The translations under genes were made by a program, and so were the position numbers. The notes under the pieces are model-generated. The model was not told the DNA's origin, made no database searches, and saw nothing but the letters and a program-made list of their open reading frames with translations. A DNA stretch of 55,167 nt, from positions 1 to 55,167 of the forward strand of contig JACQDB010000054.1 of the NCBI GenBank assembly GCA_016201275.1, written 5' to 3'. This DNA is from Acidobacteriota bacterium (GTDB lineage: Bacteria > Acidobacteriota > Blastocatellia > UBA7656). This document shows positions 26,401 through 34,147 of this stretch, one piece after another. Each line of letters begins with the position of its first letter. The first letter of the stretch is position 1.

Positions 26401-28141
26401 GTGTTCGACTTCGGTGGGACCAAGCTGCACCTTTACGGTGACGGTCAACGATACGCAGAATCCGACCCTCACTTGTCCGGCCAATATCACGCAGAACGCC
26501 GACAGCGGCGTGTGTACGGCGGTGGTGAACTTCACGACCCCGACCGCTAGTGATAACTGCACAGGGGCGACCGTCAGTTGCAGTCCGGCCAGTGGCGCGA
26601 CCTTTAATCAAGGCGTGACGACAGTGACTTGCACGGCGACCGATACCAGCAACAACACGGCGCAGTGTATGTTCACGGTGACGGTCAACGATACGCAAGC
26701 GCCGACCGTGAGTTGTCCGGCCAATATCACGCAGAACGCCGACAGCGGCGTCTGTACGGCGGTGGTGACTTATACGACCCCAACGGCCAGTGATAACTGC
26801 ACAGGAGCGACCGTGAGTTGCTCACCGGCATCGGGTTCGACTTTCAACAAAGGCGTGACGACGGTGACTTGCACGGCGACCGATGCAGCGAGTTTGACCG
26901 GCACTTGCACGTTTACGGTGACGGTCAACGATACGCAGAATCCGACCATCACTTGTCCGGCGAACATCACGCAATCAACTGACAGCGGCGTGTGTACGGC
27001 GGTGGTGACCTATGCCGCGCCTACGGTTGCCGATAACTGCACCGGAGTGGGGACGCCAAGCTGTAGCCCGTCGAGTGGTTCGGCCTTCCCGAAAGGCACG
27101 ACGACGGTGACTTGCAGTGTCACGGATGCGTCGAGCAATTCCGCAAGCTGCACCTTTACGGTGACGGTCAACGATACGCAGAATCCGACCATCACTTGCC
27201 CGGCCAATGTCAACGTGGTTAGCAATGTTTGTGTGAGCAATCCCTACACGCCGCCGACCGCTAGTGATAATTGCCCCGGCGTGACGGTCAATTGTGTGCC
27301 GCCGCCCAGCACCTGTTTTGCGGTGGGGACGACGACGGTGACTTGCACGGCGACCGATGCCTCGAACAACACGGCGAGTTGCAGTTTCACGGTGTCGGTC
27401 ATTCCTTGCACGATCACTTGCCCGGCTAACATCACGCGAGCCAACGACCCGAATCAATGCGGCGCGGTGGTGACGTTTGCGCCGATGACGACGGGCAGTT
27501 GCGGCACGGTGAGTTGTAGTCCGGCGTCGGGGTCGTTCTTCGCTTTAGGGACGACGACGGTCAGTTGCACGACGAGCGCGGGGCCGAGTTGCGCGTTTAC
27601 GGTGACGGTGATGGATACGCAGCCGCCGACCTTGACGTGTGCGGCGAATCAGACGCGAGCCGCGCTGCGCCCCGGCGATGCTGCTGTAGTGGTGAACTAT
27701 CCCGCGCCGACGGTGACGGATAACTGTGCCGGAACGGCAGTGGTGTGTACGCCGCCTTCGGGGTCGGTGATGGCGTTGGGAGTGACGACGGTGAGTTGCA
27801 CGGCGAGCGATACGGTGGGCAACACAGCGAGTTGCAGTTTCACGGTGACGGTCTATGATGTGTGTTTGCAGGATGACGGGGGCAGTACGACGATCTTCTT
27901 CAACACCCACACGGGAGACTACCGCTTCTGTTGTAACGGCGCAGTGTTCAGCGGCAAAGGCAGTGTCGTGAGGAGCGGCAACACCTGGACGTTGACCCAC
28001 TATACGAGCGACCGCCGAGTGCTGTCGCGAGTGGACGCCAACGCCAACAGTGGCACCGGGAGTTTGCAATCGCCGCCGGGAGTGTCGCGTTGTAGTTTCT
28101 CTGACCGCGACTTCCGTAACAACGCCTGTCAATGTCAGTGA
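20453..28141 (+). CDS. giant HYR/beta-helix/LamG surface protein
   Basis: The 2562-aa product begins with a charged MKKNIFRLAIYLIAVSFALLI signal or anchor. In order it shows: a DUF11-like segment (about 85-140); a cadherin-like segment (about 145-230); a right-handed parallel beta-helix rich in ITNTN and NGGN turns (about 240-840); a 270-residue domain with YGWFVDPTPERDEQY and LLTALMREMVFVLG; three HYR repeats; a LamG-like domain (about 1405-1590); eleven more HYR repeats; and a Cys-rich C-terminus (FCCNGAVF, NNACQCQ). HYR repeats share TCPANIT, VCTAVVTY, DNC and FTVTVND. Expected to be secreted or surface bound, for adhesion. ATG 20453 follows AAGGAG. No LPXTG or PEP-CTERM anchor is seen. 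Confidence 0.9.
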   Translation: MKKNIFRLAIYLIAVSFALLILPKFFSAYMTSSSSKTRTVPERYTTATALNEASGNMPEPKSGRGVKPLSARVTTAAAMFAATVTASKTVSPASAAPGATLTYTVTIADSGMDATALALNDTIDTNTTLVAGSVKATPVAVNDSYTATGNVQITIPAGSGVLVNDFLGIPTATITASDTTSAQGGTVAVNADGSFTYNPPRGYEGTDTFTYTLSNTQGSNVGTVTFTVTGMIWFINNTAGACSSTCDGRLTNPYTTLAAFQAVNNGTGNNPAANDNIFLYTGTSNYTGPITLLSGQKLIGQGATASLSSITGLTPPTGSLALPATSGTRPVIAAAVTDLTLSSGNTIRGFNISNTGGTALTGSTVGNLSASEIAITNTNGGGVNLNGGNPTATFNSINTTGGANGISLQNLTGSFTVLGDGGATNNGSGGTIQTTTSHGVLISNATNITLGYMNITNSGNGAGGDVNADGINGVTLNGLTLTRCNVTDNAGDSGVNAQGVSLSGAMNGTYNITNCTLGPNRHDNLQVRPTSGTITAFNITGGTITGSVGNSGLNFNVAVTTVVTALNITSTTISNNFADGMQIDAADTSIITLATIDSCTFTGNNIAMDVDNSQNGVNKFKIINNNFQNQHSSAINVFAGGTGGGVDGKILNNTIGTNNTKDSGSAIGNAIRLNINEQANGKIQVDGNQIHEVPNARVIEAIGRLGTGGANFIITNNTITVPTGTNQTICDGSTTTACPLAGIYVEANTGNTVCARVTGNVVNYDPSAFPGGFGGEQSIRVRQTGAPAGIFNLEQGFAALATNNTVVNTGQSGTINTVAANSCTGPTVAIVEEQNPPPPAALTLEPQVLERLEDTLYSEETAWHKAAAPVELSTQELNWMVQAAIARLSALGLSATDATRLQNLQFEVAKLEEGIVAKANLQRVLISSTADNYGWFVDPTPERDEQYKRHRFESDRVAKGSPALGKLDLLTALMREMVFVLGSEKGVRSFRNSGLMQVTLPPNTRRLPGVEDNVLIETVPVLQTSTGFNKGTQTISQALNSRSMENLATDQSAFFSTSDLTNRLVRVQASGENLRPVYAALYKPNAATPVMMSGETVTVTVGTLPVGKNVVITFQATINTPFPTNTCQVSNQGTVSGSNFSNVLTDDPGVAGTANPTVTAITIPPVIGACPTNITGNTDANLCTRVTTFTTPTATGCPVPTVTCSPASGFAFAKGVTTVTCTASNTSGPDSTCTFTVTVNDNQAPVFANCTNITTNTALNLCTANVTYTTTLNDNCPGQTFSCVPASGSTFAKGVTTVNCTGSDAAGNPATPCSFTVTVNDNQAPTLTCPANVTTSTDAGVCTAVVTYANATAADNCPGVGTPSCSPASGTAFSKGVTTVTCNVMDAAGNAATPCSFTVTVNDTEAPKSCVTPPANMISWWSGDGNANDIQGVSPNNNNGSGGAFAAGKVGQAFTFSGSTLVSAPNSASLNLTGTAVTIDGWINPNSNATDAVYFGKTSSGANDYLLLYQFSNISAIIKTGTTETILNTGVSPTVGVWTHIALVYNGTDMRVYVNGVLTGGATAKTGNLAGSNVPFSIGGRSGGLFFNGLIDEVEVFGRALSAAEILSIYNAGSFGKCKPVVVNNTSGQCSATNTYTNPTFTDNCTGGSIVCAPLANTTFPVGTTTVSCTVTDASSNTYTNSFEVRVVDNQAPTLTCPTNVTTNTAAGVCTAVVTYTTPTASDNCTGATVSCSPASGSTFNKGVTTVTCTATDAAGLTGTCTFTVTVNDNQNPTISCPVNITQSTDSGVCTAVVTYTTPTAADNCPGVGTVTCTPASGATFNKGVTTVSCSVTDASSNPGSCTFTVTVNDTQNPTLGACPANQNVSTAGGCVNVSYTPPTVSDNCTGATVSCSPASGTCFAVGTTTVTCTGTDTSSNTASCSFTVTVTPCTITCPANVTTPADSGQCTAVVSYSAPTTAGTCGTVTCSPASGAAFPKGITTVTCSTSVGPSCTFTVTVNDTQNPTLTCPANITQNADSGVCTAVVNFTTPTASDNCTGATVSCSPASGATFNQGVTTVTCTATDTSNNTAQCMFTVTVNDTQAPTVSCPANITQNADSGVCTAVVTYTTPTASDNCTGATVSCSPASGSTFNKGVTTVTCTATDAASLTGTCTFTVTVNDTQNPTITCPANITQSTDSGVCTAVVTYAAPTVADNCTGVGTPSCSPSSGSAFPKGTTTVTCSVTDASSNSASCTFTVTVNDTQNPTITCPANVNVVSNVCVSNPYTPPTASDNCPGVTVNCVPPPSTCFAVGTTTVTCTATDASNNTASCSFTVSVIPCTITCPANITRANDPNQCGAVVTFAPMTTGSCGTVSCSPASGSFFALGTTTVSCTTSAGPSCAFTVTVMDTQPPTLTCAANQTRAALRPGDAAVVVNYPAPTVTDNCAGTAVVCTPPSGSVMALGVTTVSCTASDTVGNTASCSFTVTVYDVCLQDDGGSTTIFFNTHTGDYRFCCNGAVFSGKGSVVRSGNTWTLTHYTSDRRVLSRVDANANSGTGSLQSPPGVSRCSFSDRDFRNNACQCQ

Positions 28142-28166
28142 AGACGAGATAGAGAGGCCTTGCCAA

Positions 28167-28226
28167 GATGCAGGTGATCGTGAAAATCGCCCGATTTTAT
28201 TGGCGATTTTCACGATCACCTGCATC
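28167..28226. terminator. perfect 25-bp hairpin after the giant gene
   Basis: Bases 28167-28191 are the exact reverse complement of 28202-28226, with a 10-nt loop. The arm begins GATGCAGGTGATCGTGAAAA. There is no T-tract. It may end transcription of the giant gene or be a REP-like element. Confidence 0.6.
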
Positions 28227-28236
28227 AGCGGCGGCG

Positions 28237-28358
28237 AAGAGTGCAGGAGATGGGTTGCCGCCAGCCGCCTGCGCTTCGTCAGAGCGCGACCGTCAAGCCG
28301 CCTGCGCCTTCCCGTGGCTTTCCCACGGGCTACTCTCCTGTGCGCCTACGGCGCAAAA
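28237..28358. repeat. family E repeat, inverted relative to 54850-54966
   Basis: The sequence GTGCAGGAGATG, then GCCGCCAGCC, TCAGAGCGCGACCG, CAAGCCGCCTGC, CTTCCCGTGGCTT and CACGGGCTACTCTCCT matches the reverse complement of 54850-54966 over about 115 bp with scattered changes. It has no ORF of its own. Confidence 0.7.
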
Positions 28359-28363
28359 ACTAT

Positions 28364-28442
28364 GCGACCGGCAATTTTCAAACCGGCTGGGTAGATACAA
28401 AGCCTCGACATAAAAAGGATTGCTGCTGTCACCAAAGGACAG
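28364..28442. repeat. family F direct repeat, left copy
   Basis: This 79-bp sequence, starting GCGACCGGCAATTTTCAAAC, recurs at 29080-29158 with about four changes. The two copies bracket the membrane-protein gene at 28545-29078. Confidence 0.8.
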
Positions 28443-28544
28443 ATAAATATAGAGCCGAGGCGCTTCATTCATTGCCTTCTATTCTGAGGTCAGCCTAGCA
28501 GCATTGGAATTGGTCAGTTTATCAACAAATTAAAAAGAGGATTG

Positions 28545-29078
28545 ATGAACGACAACATCCCCAGACCAAATCTATCATCCGGCGCATTGATGTTACGCGG
28601 TGGCGCGGCAGCCGTCATCGGCATAGTGATTGGCTGGCTTGTGCTGTATCTATTGCACACTAGACGGACTGACGGGCAACTCGTACTGTGGGGAAATTTA
28701 ATGAATAACTTGGCATATTGGATATTTATTGATTTTCCGTTTATTGCGGTTGCCTTGGTAATTACTGGAATCGGAATAGGCTGGCTTATGTCAAAGATCA
28801 AGGCACGAAGGTGGTTGACCAAGCCGCTGGGCTTGGTGGTTGGAATGGTCGTCGGAGCGATTTTGAGTATGACGGCTGCTGCTGTGGTGGCGAGAATCTT
28901 TGATCTTTGGACATTAAAAGAATTCCAGTTAGTCCTCTATGGCTACTATTTTGTGAAAAGTGCAGCCGTCATCGGCGCAACTTCGGGAGCCATCGCCGGA
29001 GCCTATACCGGTGTGATGGCAGCGAAAGCAGCGATCTCTGACCGCTGGCTTGGCTGTGCGCCGACAGCGCAACAATGA
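28545..29078 (+). CDS. four-helix membrane protein, unknown
   Basis: The 177-aa product has four hydrophobic segments (about 16-38, 58-82, 95-117 and 133-158). The last is glycine- and alanine-rich (AAVIGATSGAIAGAYTGVMA). ATG 28545 follows AAAAAGAGG. I do not recognise a family. The C-terminal residues CAPTAQQ and the stop lie against the right copy of a 79-bp direct repeat. A related reading (CAPTAQK) occurs just before the left copy. The tail of the protein may therefore derive from repeat DNA. Confidence 0.75.
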   Translation: MNDNIPRPNLSSGALMLRGGAAAVIGIVIGWLVLYLLHTRRTDGQLVLWGNLMNNLAYWIFIDFPFIAVALVITGIGIGWLMSKIKARRWLTKPLGLVVGMVVGAILSMTAAAVVARIFDLWTLKEFQLVLYGYYFVKSAAVIGATSGAIAGAYTGVMAAKAAISDRWLGCAPTAQQ

Positions 29079-29079
29079 A

Positions 29080-29158
29080 GCGACCGGCAATTTTCAAACC
29101 GGCTCGGTAGATACAAAGCCTCGACATAAAAAGTATTGCTGCTGTCACCAAAGTGCAG
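29080..29158. repeat. family F direct repeat, right copy
   Basis: Second copy of the 79-bp repeat at 28364-28442. It begins 2 nt after the stop of the membrane-protein gene and ends 12 nt before the stop of the EEP gene on the other strand. Confidence 0.8.
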
Positions 29159-29169
29159 CGCCTCAGCGA

Positions 29170-29898
29170 TCAATGCGGAATGGCGAAATCGGCAATCAAC
29201 GGCAGATGGTCGCTGGCAATTAAGGCTCTGCGGCTGCGATGCAGATACAATTTCTCCACCTCCAAGCGGTCGTCGTAATAGATGTGATCCAGGTGCATCA
29301 AGGGCAGCAAACCCGGATAGGTGCGGGTGCGTTGCAGGTGCAACTTAATATCGGCGCTCTTCAAGTGCGCGGACATCAAGCGCGTCGTCAAGCCGCGTGT
29401 CCATTCATTGAAATCACCCACTACGATTCGCTTGCCTGCCGTGACGGCTTCCGTCGGTACTATCGTCTCGACCAGCTTGCGCGCCTGATAGCGGCGTTCC
29501 AGATATGAGGTGCCTAGATGGACATTGAAAAGATGCAGCACCTCGGCGTTTTTCAACTTGATGTCAGCACGCAAACAGCCGCGCTTCTCCAAGCCCTTCA
29601 TGCTCAAATCATATTGCTGCACGGCGGTGATGGGAAAACGGCTGAGGATGACATTGCCGTAAGCTGCGCCTTTGTGTTTGCGGGTCTCGCCCAGGTGATA
29701 TTCAAACTCCAGATGTTCGGAAATGTAGCGCGCCTGATCCAGTTCGCCGACGCCGTTTGCCAGACTCAACACCTCTTGAAGCCCTATGAGGTCGGCATCA
29801 ATTTCGCGCAGCACCTCGACAATGCGCGTCGGTTGAATGCGCCGATCCATGCCCTGACACTTGTGTATGTTATAGGTTACGACTCTGATTCGCTGCAT
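29170..29898 (-). CDS. endonuclease/exonuclease/phosphatase (EEP) family hydrolase
   Basis: The 242-aa product has the EEP metal-dependent phosphoesterase motifs: VVTYNIHKCQG, the metal Glu in DLIGLQEV, VHLGTS, the catalytic GDFNEW and the terminal SDHLPLIADF. There is no signal peptide. It lies 36 nt downstream of the PLD-like gene on the same strand. EEP and cardiolipin-synthase-like genes occur together in many bacteria, so a joint role in phospholipid metabolism is plausible. The substrate cannot be told from sequence. Confidence 0.92.
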   Translation of the reverse strand: MQRIRVVTYNIHKCQGMDRRIQPTRIVEVLREIDADLIGLQEVLSLANGVGELDQARYISEHLEFEYHLGETRKHKGAAYGNVILSRFPITAVQQYDLSMKGLEKRGCLRADIKLKNAEVLHLFNVHLGTSYLERRYQARKLVETIVPTEAVTAGKRIVVGDFNEWTRGLTTRLMSAHLKSADIKLHLQRTRTYPGLLPLMHLDHIYYDDRLEVEKLYLHRSRRALIASDHLPLIADFAIPH

Positions 29899-29934
29899 CC
29901 TGCTTACTTCACGCTGGAAAATCTTTCCAGTCCC

Positions 29935-31206
29935 TCACTGCTGCCTTTCCAGTAAACTGCCTAACCATTCGTGAGCGCGCTCAAAGAGCGACCGTGCCGC
30001 CCACTTTTTATAGGTTATCAATTTGCTGTCGGCTACGTCACGGGCGAAATCTTCTTCCAGACGCGCCGCCAATTTGACCTGGTTGCAGGCGACATTCACT
30101 TCGTCATTGATGCCGAACGAGCGGTGATCGAAATTGGTCGAGCCAACAACGCTCCAGACGCCATCAATGATCAAACATTTGGCGTGAATCATGCCGGGTT
30201 CGTATTCATATATCTCCCCTCCGGCATTGAGGATTTGCCCGTACAGGCGACGGCTGGAACGCCGCGTCAACAGATGATCCGAATGCTTGCCCGGCACGAC
30301 AATTTTTACTTCAACGCCGCGCTCCTTGAGGGCTCGCGCCAGTTCTTTGCGAACCCCTGCATCGGGCAGAAAATACGGCGAGGTGATGTGTATGCTCTGT
30401 TGCGCCGAAGCCAGCAGCGTTTGAAACAGTATGCGCGCTCGCGTTGAACGGCCTATGGATGGCGTGCTGTTGACGACCAGAGAATTGACCTCGCCGACCT
30501 TTTCGCAGAGCGGAAAATATTCTTTGCCGGTGAGAATTTCGCCGGTCGCCTCGACCCAGTTTTCCACAAATGTAGATTGCAGACTGGTGATGGCGCTGCC
30601 TTCGATTCTCACCATTGTATCGCGCCAGCGCCGTTTGCCTTTGCGGGATTTGTACCAGTGATCGGCGATGCCTGAGCCTCCGACAAAACCCAACACGCCG
30701 TCAATGATGATAATTTCGCGGTGCGTGCGATTGTTAAAACGCGGCAGATTGTACAAGGTGATGGGGTGATACCAGCCGACTTTGCCGCCTGCCTCGATCA
30801 AGGGCTTCAAGTAATGATTCCAGGTAGCGAAACTGCCCAGCGCATCCAAAATTAAATTGACCTGCACGCCCAACTGCGCCCTTTCGATCAGCGCCTCCAG
30901 AAAGCGATTGGCGATGTCGCCCTTCTGAAAAATATAGGCTTCGAGGTTGACGTGATGCTTGGCCTGACCTATGGCTTTTAATTCTTCTGCGTAATAAATC
31001 TCACCGTTGGTTAAAACTTCAACCCGATTGTGATGGTGAATTTGCGCGTTGGCCAGCGCCGCAACGATGCAGAGAAACTCTTGGGAATCTATCGGCACAT
31101 CCAAGGCTCTGGTGATGTTGTATTCCAGATACGGCTCGAAGAGCGCCAGAATCAACATCAAGCTCAAAAAGGCGATGGCGATGATCGAAAGAATTTCGTA
31201 CCACAT
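29935..31206 (-). CDS. cardiolipin-synthase-like phospholipase D protein
   Basis: The 423-aa product has an N-terminal membrane helix (YEILSIIAIAFLSLMLILAL) and two PLD domains. The second HKD motif is intact (MIHAKCLIIDG, then GSTNFDHRS). The first reads NRTHREIIIIDG, with Glu where HxK has Lys. Cardiolipin synthases join phosphatidylglycerol with a second lipid at the membrane. ATG 31206 was chosen; an in-frame TTG at 31227 has AAGGAAGG directly upstream but too close. Probably co-transcribed with the EEP gene. Confidence 0.9.
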   Translation of the reverse strand: MWYEILSIIAIAFLSLMLILALFEPYLEYNITRALDVPIDSQEFLCIVAALANAQIHHHNRVEVLTNGEIYYAEELKAIGQAKHHVNLEAYIFQKGDIANRFLEALIERAQLGVQVNLILDALGSFATWNHYLKPLIEAGGKVGWYHPITLYNLPRFNNRTHREIIIIDGVLGFVGGSGIADHWYKSRKGKRRWRDTMVRIEGSAITSLQSTFVENWVEATGEILTGKEYFPLCEKVGEVNSLVVNSTPSIGRSTRARILFQTLLASAQQSIHITSPYFLPDAGVRKELARALKERGVEVKIVVPGKHSDHLLTRRSSRRLYGQILNAGGEIYEYEPGMIHAKCLIIDGVWSVVGSTNFDHRSFGINDEVNVACNQVKLAARLEEDFARDVADSKLITYKKWAARSLFERAHEWLGSLLERQQ

Positions 31207-31272
31207 AGAAATTGATAAACGCCGCAACCTTCCTTATGAAAATTGCCTCAACGGGAAAGGCTTTCGCTCCGA

Positions 31273-32802
31273 CTATTGCTTCACATCAAGCCGGACATTC
31301 TTCTCGAAAAAGTTTAACACTTGGGCAAAGCTCTGGCCGACGATTAAGATGTGATCGGCTTCCGGGACTTCCAGATATTGCACCTTCAAGCCCGCCTTTT
31401 GCGCGGCGGCGAACATCTCGCGTGAACCTTGTGGCGGCACTATGCCGTCTTTCGCGCCTTGCACGATGAGAATCGGCAGCGGCTTTACGGCGTCGAGCAA
31501 TTTGGTCAACTCATCGCCCTGCCCGCGCCTGCCCCCTGCGACCGGCGCAATCGCCGCGAATAATTCGGGGTGCGTGCGTGCGACTTCCCAGGTTGCCGCG
31601 CCGCCCATCGAATGCCCGGTCAAATACGTGCGCGAGGCGTCTATCAAATAATCGCGTTTGATCGCCTGCATCACGTTGAATACATCTTCCAGACCCAAAC
31701 CGCGATAGCCGCTGAAACGTCCGCGCCCATTGGGCGCAACGAAAATCCAGCCGCGTTTTTCCATCTCGCCCTTGAGCGTCGCTTCATCGTAGAGGTTGCT
31801 GAAATAGGATTTCTCATCGCCCAAAGCGCCGTGCAGCAAGACCACCAGAGGCCGCGCCGTTTTGCCGTCATAATTTTGCGGCACATAAATTCGATACGGC
31901 ACCAGTTTGCCGTCTGTTGCCATATAAGCGCGTTCGACTTCGCCGCGTTCGGCGGCAAAGGGATTCCGACCTTGCGCCAACGCCGTCACCGCCGCTTCCA
32001 GTCTTTGCAATTCGACGAGGGGATTGGGCGGCTCTTCGCCAACCGTTTGCGTGAACGTCATCAGCCGTTGCCACCAGAATTCCGGCGTGGTGATTTGCCC
32101 GACTACCGCTTTGACCTTTGCCTCGCTGGAATTTTTTATCGCCTGAATCGCCGCCTTCACCAGTTGCAAACGCGAGGTGAAGGTGCTGATGGCATAAATT
32201 GGTTTTGAGGTGACGACGATTTTTTGCTCATTCGAGAGCAGCGTTGCGGTGACGACATACTCGCCATCCGGCACCGATAGCCGCCGCGCCGCCATCGTTG
32301 AAGTCTCGGCAATGGGAAGATTGCTGCCTATGGGCATGGTGTGAAAACCGGCGGCGGCTTTCGGGTTGGTGGCGGTCAATTCCAGCGTCACGGTGGGCGA
32401 ATTGGCAAAAGCTTTTTCGAGATTGGCAGGGAACAAGCGGTTCAAGGAAACCTGTAATTCGGCGTTCGGTTCCAACACCAGACAATTGGTTTCGAGGGCC
32501 AGCGAGGCGATGAATTTCTCGCGCTCATTCCAAGGTTTGTTTTCGAGTATCGCCATACCTTCGCCGAACATTTCCAGCAACCCGGCGATGTTGCCTGTGC
32601 GGAACTCCTGTTCGCCGCGTTGGCGCAACGCTTCAAGCGCCGGAAAATTTTTGCCTTCGCGTTTCTTCTGCGTATAAGTTTTATTGAACTCGGCATTGCG
32701 CCACAGTAATTCATTGAGAAAGGGAATCTGTTGCGCCTGTAGCTTTGCCAGGTTTGCGAACAAAAGAAGCGGCAACAAAATTGCGAAAACGCCTTTTTTC
32801 AT
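31273..32802 (-). CDS. exported alpha/beta-hydrolase (PHB-depolymerase/feruloyl-esterase-like)
   Basis: The 509-aa product has a signal peptide (MKKGVFAILLPLLLFANLA, cleavage after LQA). An N-terminal region of about 270 residues of unknown fold is followed by an esterase domain: VVLLHGALGDE, the nucleophile motif TGHSMGGAA, the acid in QGAKDGIVPP and the His in PEADHIL. That set completes a Ser-Asp-His triad. The order resembles polyhydroxybutyrate depolymerase-like esterases. ATG 32802 follows a GGAGG at 12-nt spacing. The nitrate island lies divergently upstream. Confidence 0.9.
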   Translation of the reverse strand: MKKGVFAILLPLLLFANLAKLQAQQIPFLNELLWRNAEFNKTYTQKKREGKNFPALEALRQRGEQEFRTGNIAGLLEMFGEGMAILENKPWNEREKFIASLALETNCLVLEPNAELQVSLNRLFPANLEKAFANSPTVTLELTATNPKAAAGFHTMPIGSNLPIAETSTMAARRLSVPDGEYVVTATLLSNEQKIVVTSKPIYAISTFTSRLQLVKAAIQAIKNSSEAKVKAVVGQITTPEFWWQRLMTFTQTVGEEPPNPLVELQRLEAAVTALAQGRNPFAAERGEVERAYMATDGKLVPYRIYVPQNYDGKTARPLVVLLHGALGDEKSYFSNLYDEATLKGEMEKRGWIFVAPNGRGRFSGYRGLGLEDVFNVMQAIKRDYLIDASRTYLTGHSMGGAATWEVARTHPELFAAIAPVAGGRRGQGDELTKLLDAVKPLPILIVQGAKDGIVPPQGSREMFAAAQKAGLKVQYLEVPEADHILIVGQSFAQVLNFFEKNVRLDVKQ

Positions 32803-32911
32803 AGGCTCAATCGTTCCTCCAGGCAGAATAAAATTGCCGACCACTTGCCGACCACTATACTTCTATGGCAGTGTAGCATACCGACGAAGAAAAAGTAGTT
32901 TCCCTCCCCTG

Positions 32912-32952
32912 TGACCCAAGTCATTGTCTGGCGTGGCCGTGCTGACTACACT
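32912..32952 (+). promoter_or_regulatory. CRP/FNR-family box plus -10 element before the nitrate operon
   Basis: TGACCCAAGTCA (32912-32923) is a TGAC-N4-GTCA palindrome of the CRP/FNR/DNR type. A TACACT -10 hexamer lies at 32947-32952. With transcription starting near 32959 the box is centred at -41.5, the class II activator position. The same layout occurs at 40314-40354. Confidence 0.7.
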
Positions 32953-32982
32953 CAAAGCAGCAAGCGCAAAGAAAGGCAAGAG

Positions 32983-34137
32983 ATGAATCGAGAAGCGGTG
33001 AAAGCAACCCTGTGGGGGGCGCTGGTTACGGCCTTGTTGGCGGCCTTAATCATGATTGGTTCGCGCAATCTGTCGCACTTTGATGCGGCGCTGGTGGGTT
33101 ATACGTTTGCGGTTTTGTTCGCTGCCTTCGGTATCACTTACCGCTACACAATGTGGTTGCAACGCCCACCTACCGCAATATATTGGAGACGCGGCTGGCA
33201 ACTCTTCTTTCGCCCGAAATTTCTGGGGCGCAATCTGGCCAACTGGCTCAAACGATTGACCGGCGAATTTGCGCTAAACCTTTTTATCTTTCGGCGCGGC
33301 AAACTGCGCGGCGGGGCGCACTGGTTGATTATGTGGGGGTGTTTGATCGCCATCGCCATCACCTTTCCGCTGGTCTTTGGCTGGATACATTTCGAGACCA
33401 CAGCCAACGACATCAACTGGTATCGCACTTATGTTTTCGGCTTTCCGACCTTTTCGTTTCCGATTCATTCGCTGCTCGGCTTCATGATTTTTCACGGATT
33501 AGTATGGGCGTCGTTTCTAGTCATCGCTGGTGTGATGCTGGCGATGCGTAGGCGCATGAAAGATCACGGCGCGGCGGCCTTGCAACAATTCGGCGAAGAC
33601 TTTTTGCCGTTGATTTTGTTGTTCGCCGTCAGCGTCACCGGCTTGATGTTGACCGCGAGTTATTCGTGGTTGAAAGGTTACGGCTATGAATTCCTGGCGA
33701 TTCTTCATGCCATCACGGTGATTTTAACTTTGTTGTATCTGCCGTTCGGAAAATTTTTTCACATCTTTCAACGCCCGGCGCAACTTGGCGTGACCTTTTA
33801 CAAAGACGTAGGCGAACGCGAAACCTTGGCCGCGTGCCGACGTTGCGGCGCGGACTTCACCTCACAGATGCACGTCGAAGATTTGATTCACGTCGAAAAA
33901 CAATTGGGCTATCGCTACGACATGAGCGATGAAAAAATTGAGCATTATCAATGGATTTGTCCGCGTTGTCGTCGCGCTCTGGTGGTCTTGGCGCAGGGGC
34001 GTAGCTGGCAGGGCGAACGCGGCGACGAGTTAATAGAGGTGCAGAGCGCGGCTGTGAAACCGCAATCTTCATTCGGCAACCAGCAAATTGATTTCGGCCC
34101 CTTGGGTGAAGAAGATCGCAAAAATTTTCATCCGTAA
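32983..34137 (+). CDS. membrane subunit, probable quinol-linked electron carrier of the nitrate island
   Basis: The 384-aa product has about six membrane helices. Histidines lie in or near them ([46 protein letters not shown]) in a pattern fit for b-type haem, as in NarI/DsrM-like subunits. A cytoplasmic C-terminal tail carries CRRCG and, about 45 residues on, CPRC, a possible zinc or rubredoxin-like site. ATG 32983 follows AAAGGCAAGAG. It is the first gene after the regulated promoter and is followed by the Mo enzyme. Its family assignment is inferred from topology and context. Confidence 0.7.
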   Translation: MNREAVKATLWGALVTALLAALIMIGSRNLSHFDAALVGYTFAVLFAAFGITYRYTMWLQRPPTAIYWRRGWQLFFRPKFLGRNLANWLKRLTGEFALNLFIFRRGKLRGGAHWLIMWGCLIAIAITFPLVFGWIHFETTANDINWYRTYVFGFPTFSFPIHSLLGFMIFHGLVWASFLVIAGVMLAMRRRMKDHGAAALQQFGEDFLPLILLFAVSVTGLMLTASYSWLKGYGYEFLAILHAITVILTLLYLPFGKFFHIFQRPAQLGVTFYKDVGERETLAACRRCGADFTSQMHVEDLIHVEKQLGYRYDMSDEKIEHYQWICPRCRRALVVLAQGRSWQGERGDELIEVQSAAVKPQSSFGNQQIDFGPLGEEDRKNFHP

Positions 34138-34147
34138 GAGTTTGGAG

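Noticed and set aside
26700-26945. Repeated units in the giant gene as a CRISPR array
   Set aside because: Units are about 240 bp, in frame and encode HYR domains; there are no short repeats with unique spacers and no cas genes.
24233-27457. Long arginine- and histidine-rich frames on the strand opposite the giant gene
   Set aside because: They mirror the repetitive HYR codons and have no ribosome sites; they are shadows of the sense gene.
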